Source: an uncultured Erysipelotrichaceae bacterium (GTDB lineage Bacteria > Bacillota_I > Bacilli_A > RF39 > UBA660). From it: a stretch of DNA of 6,793 nucleotides. The DNA lies in NCBI GenBank assembly GCA_902797105.1, contig CADBRL010000119.1, positions 1-6,793 of the forward strand. Reading direction: 5' to 3'. The notes under the pieces are model-generated. The model did no database searches and was not told where the DNA came from. It saw only the letters and a list, made by a program, of their open reading frames with translations. Below are positions 4,959-6,793 of the stretch, piece by piece (position 1 is the stretch's first letter; each line of letters opens with the position of its first letter). The translations under genes and the position numbers were made by a program.

Positions 4959-6691
4959 TATTCACACTTCCTTTTTAAATCAATAAGCTTTTCAAGCAAT
5001 TTTTCCTTTTCACTTTGATCAAGTTCTTCCGCAATTTTGCTTTTAAGCTTTTCTATTTCTTCCTTTTTATAAATATTTAATATAGCTTTTACACACGACT
5101 CAAATTCATCATCACTTATAGAAGTATTCCCATTTTCACTTAAAATTATTTGTAAAAGTTCGTATTCATCTTCTCTATCCATCATATACGTAGTAAAATC
5201 CGCTACATTAAAATCATTATTTTCTTTAGCATAATATTCAATTTCACTAGCTAAAACTCTTTCCATCCTTTCTTTAAAGTACCCAAGTGCATTTTTATAT
5301 ATACTAATGTACTTAGTATCCATAAGCATGTAATATAGTACTTTATGACTAGCTTTTTGATACTTAGACATTTTAGGTTTTATTATTTCTTCTTTTATTT
5401 CCTTTTTCTTAGGAACATTTATTATAGCCTTTTTCAAAACATCTATATCAATTTGGTAGTCCTTGCTTATTTTAGATATAATTAGCTCTTTTGTCAAGTC
5501 ATCTTGATTATTTAGGCTATTAATTACTTCTTTTACATAAGTAATCATATCTTCCATATTATTTAAATTTTTATTTTTCTTTAAATATTCTATTTTAAAA
5601 TCTATATATTTAATAGCATTATTTATATTATTTTCCATGGCATCTATGCCATATTTTTCTATATATTCATCCGGGTCTTTAGCACCACTTAATCTTACAA
5701 CTTTTGTATCAATGTCACTATTTATTAAAATTTCGCCATTTTTTACAGTTGCTTCTAATCCAGCATTATCATTATCAAGCATAAGAATTACTGGCACCTT
5801 TAATCTTTTTAAAATATCAATTTGTTCATTAGATAAAGCAACTCCCATAAGTGCCACAACATTTTTAAATCCTTTAGCACTCATCTTTATGGCATCCATG
5901 TTACCTTCAACTACAATAACACATCTTTTTTCTCTAATAAAGTTTTTAGCATTATGATAATTAAATAACAAGCTGCTTTTTTTAAATATCTCTGTTTCCT
6001 TTGTATTTAAATACTTTGCTGTATTATCCTCACCATTAAATATTCTTCCTGTAAAACCAACAACTTCTCCTTTTAAATTTTCTATTGGAATAACAATTCT
6101 ATTTATAAACGTATCATAAATATTTGCATTAACTTTATTAATAAGCCCTAGTTTATCTAGAGTATCTATACTCCAACCCTTTTTACTTGCTATTTTACAA
6201 AATGTATCCTTTTCATTTAAAGCAAGTCCTAATTTAAATTCTTTAATAATAGCATCATTAATACCTCTTTTACTTAAGTATTCACGGGCTTTTATACCAT
6301 CTGTTGTATTTATATTATTAGTATAATACTTACTTGCAAAATCATAAACTTTAAAGTCTTCTTTATTTTTACTTTCAGTACCCACATTTAAATCTTTAAC
6401 ATTTAGATTATAACCAATCTTATCCGCAACAATTTTAATTGCTTCTAGAAATGAAACATTTTCATACTTCATCACAAATGTAAAAACATTTCCACCAGTT
6501 CGACATGTAAAACAATTAAATATTTGTTTCTCTGATGAAATAATTAAACTGGGTGAGTGATCATTATGAAATGGACAAAGGCAAACATAGTTTTTCCCCT
6601 TTTGGCTAACATTTAGGTAGCTAGAAATAATATCAACTATATTAGCACGACTTCTAATTTCATTTATTTCTTCATCTTTTATATAAGCCAT
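4958..6691 (-). CDS. dnaG: DNA primase DnaG
   Basis: Makes RNA primers at the replication fork with the replicative helicase. The product is 577 residues from ATG 6691, close to the ~600 of Bacillus primase. AAAGGGGA (6704-6697) is the ribosome binding site; the in-frame ATG at 6757 lies in the -35 box and is rejected. The CHC2 zinc finger has C39/H42 and C60/C63 in the forms CPFH and CFTC. The polymerase core contains the GRIF and KYLN motifs (~215-229). The TOPRIM fold has EGNMD (262-266, usually EGYMD), DNDNAG (306-311) and KDPDEY (338-343). The last ~180 residues form the helical helicase-binding domain, which diverges most. It is the first gene of the operon with rpoD and trmK; rpsU is not seen upstream within the window. 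Confidence 0.96.
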   Translation of the reverse strand: MAYIKDEEINEIRSRANIVDIISSYLNVSQKGKNYVCLCPFHNDHSPSLIISSEKQIFNCFTCRTGGNVFTFVMKYENVSFLEAIKIVADKIGYNLNVKDLNVGTESKNKEDFKVYDFASKYYTNNINTTDGIKAREYLSKRGINDAIIKEFKLGLALNEKDTFCKIASKKGWSIDTLDKLGLINKVNANIYDTFINRIVIPIENLKGEVVGFTGRIFNGEDNTAKYLNTKETEIFKKSSLLFNYHNAKNFIREKRCVIVVEGNMDAIKMSAKGFKNVVALMGVALSNEQIDILKRLKVPVILMLDNDNAGLEATVKNGEILINSDIDTKVVRLSGAKDPDEYIEKYGIDAMENNINNAIKYIDFKIEYLKKNKNLNNMEDMITYVKEVINSLNNQDDLTKELIISKISKDYQIDIDVLKKAIINVPKKKEIKEEIIKPKMSKYQKASHKVLYYMLMDTKYISIYKNALGYFKERMERVLASEIEYYAKENNDFNVADFTTYMMDREDEYELLQIILSENGNTSISDDEFESCVKAILNIYKKEEIEKLKSKIAEELDQSEKEKLLEKLIDLKRKCE

Positions 6692-6728
6692 AACATTCCC
6701 CTTTATTCCTTTGTTAAAAATCGTTACT

Positions 6729-6757
6729 ATTATAACACTTTTTTTGACATATTGCAA
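6729..6757 (-). promoter_or_regulatory. Promoter of the dnaG-rpoD-trmK operon
   Basis: Minus strand: -35 TTGCAA (6757-6752), a 17-nt spacer, and consensus -10 TATAAT (6734-6729) preceded by TGT. The predicted start is near 6722, about 30 nt before the dnaG ATG. This is the best promoter in the window and fixes the dnaG start at 6691. Confidence 0.75.
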
Positions 6758-6793
6758 ACAATTTCACGCATATTTCCAATATTTTTACAAAAA

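Noticed and set aside
5637..5957. Plus-strand frame of 106 codons within dnaG
   Set aside because: It lies opposite the TOPRIM domain, has no ribosome binding site, and its Ser/Leu/Phe-rich composition is expected from the complementary strand.
6692..6757. dnaG start at ATG 6757
   Set aside because: It lies in the -35 box, and primases normally begin a few residues before the I-x-x-x-x-I-R helix, which fits ATG 6691.
6744..6772. TTGACA on the plus strand as a divergent promoter off the dnaG region
   Set aside because: No acceptable -10 box lies 16-18 nt downstream, and the window ends before any gene could be seen.
1..6793. Mycoplasma-type genetic code (TGA as tryptophan)
   Set aside because: Tryptophans in rpoD and pilC are TGG, and rpoD ends at TGA overlapping the trmK start.
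1..6793. CRISPR array, tRNA or rRNA genes
   Set aside because: No regularly spaced repeats, cloverleaf or ribosomal RNA sequence seen on either strand.

Overview
The window comes from a very AT-rich Gram-positive bacterium. The conserved dnaG-rpoD-trmK order, AGGAGG-type ribosome binding sites and sigma-A promoters with an extended TGN -10 point to Bacillota, probably an uncultured or Mollicutes-related Bacilli lineage. Tryptophan is coded by TGG and rpoD ends in TGA, so the standard code applies rather than the mycoplasma code. The species assignment is inference.

Left end (1-~200): the last 16 codons of what looks like an IS200/IS605-type TnpB run into about 140 nt of densely folded sequence with a GAAGCAGAA motif and two strong hairpins. 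I read this as the transposon right end with its omega (guide) RNA scaffold.

~134-583: a compact unit that looks like a type I toxin-antitoxin system. A 37-residue one-helix membrane peptide on the minus strand has its own extended -10 promoter, a Shine-Dalgarno sequence locked in a hairpin and a 5'-terminal hairpin. Divergent from it, a ~90-nt plus-strand RNA runs from a TTGACA promoter to a strong terminator. It carries a 17-nt segment that can base-pair with the toxin leader through 14 contiguous pairs plus two more. The toxin's 3' end runs into the transposon right end, so toxin mRNA would be antisense to the omega RNA tail. This is the most interesting part of the window.

582-2937 (minus): a two-gene type IV pilus / competence pseudopilus operon. 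It encodes an inner-membrane platform protein (PilC/ComGB type) and a prepilin peptidase (PilD/ComC type), with no ATPase or pilin gene beside them.

3003-3275 (plus): a small YqfQ/VrrA-like protein, whose 3' end overlaps the end of trmK tail to tail.

3253-6757 (minus): a tightly coupled operon encoding primase, the primary sigma factor and TrmK (tRNA m1A22 methyltransferase). It runs from one strong promoter, with 1-nt and 4-nt overlaps between genes. It links replication initiation, transcription and tRNA modification, a classic core cluster.
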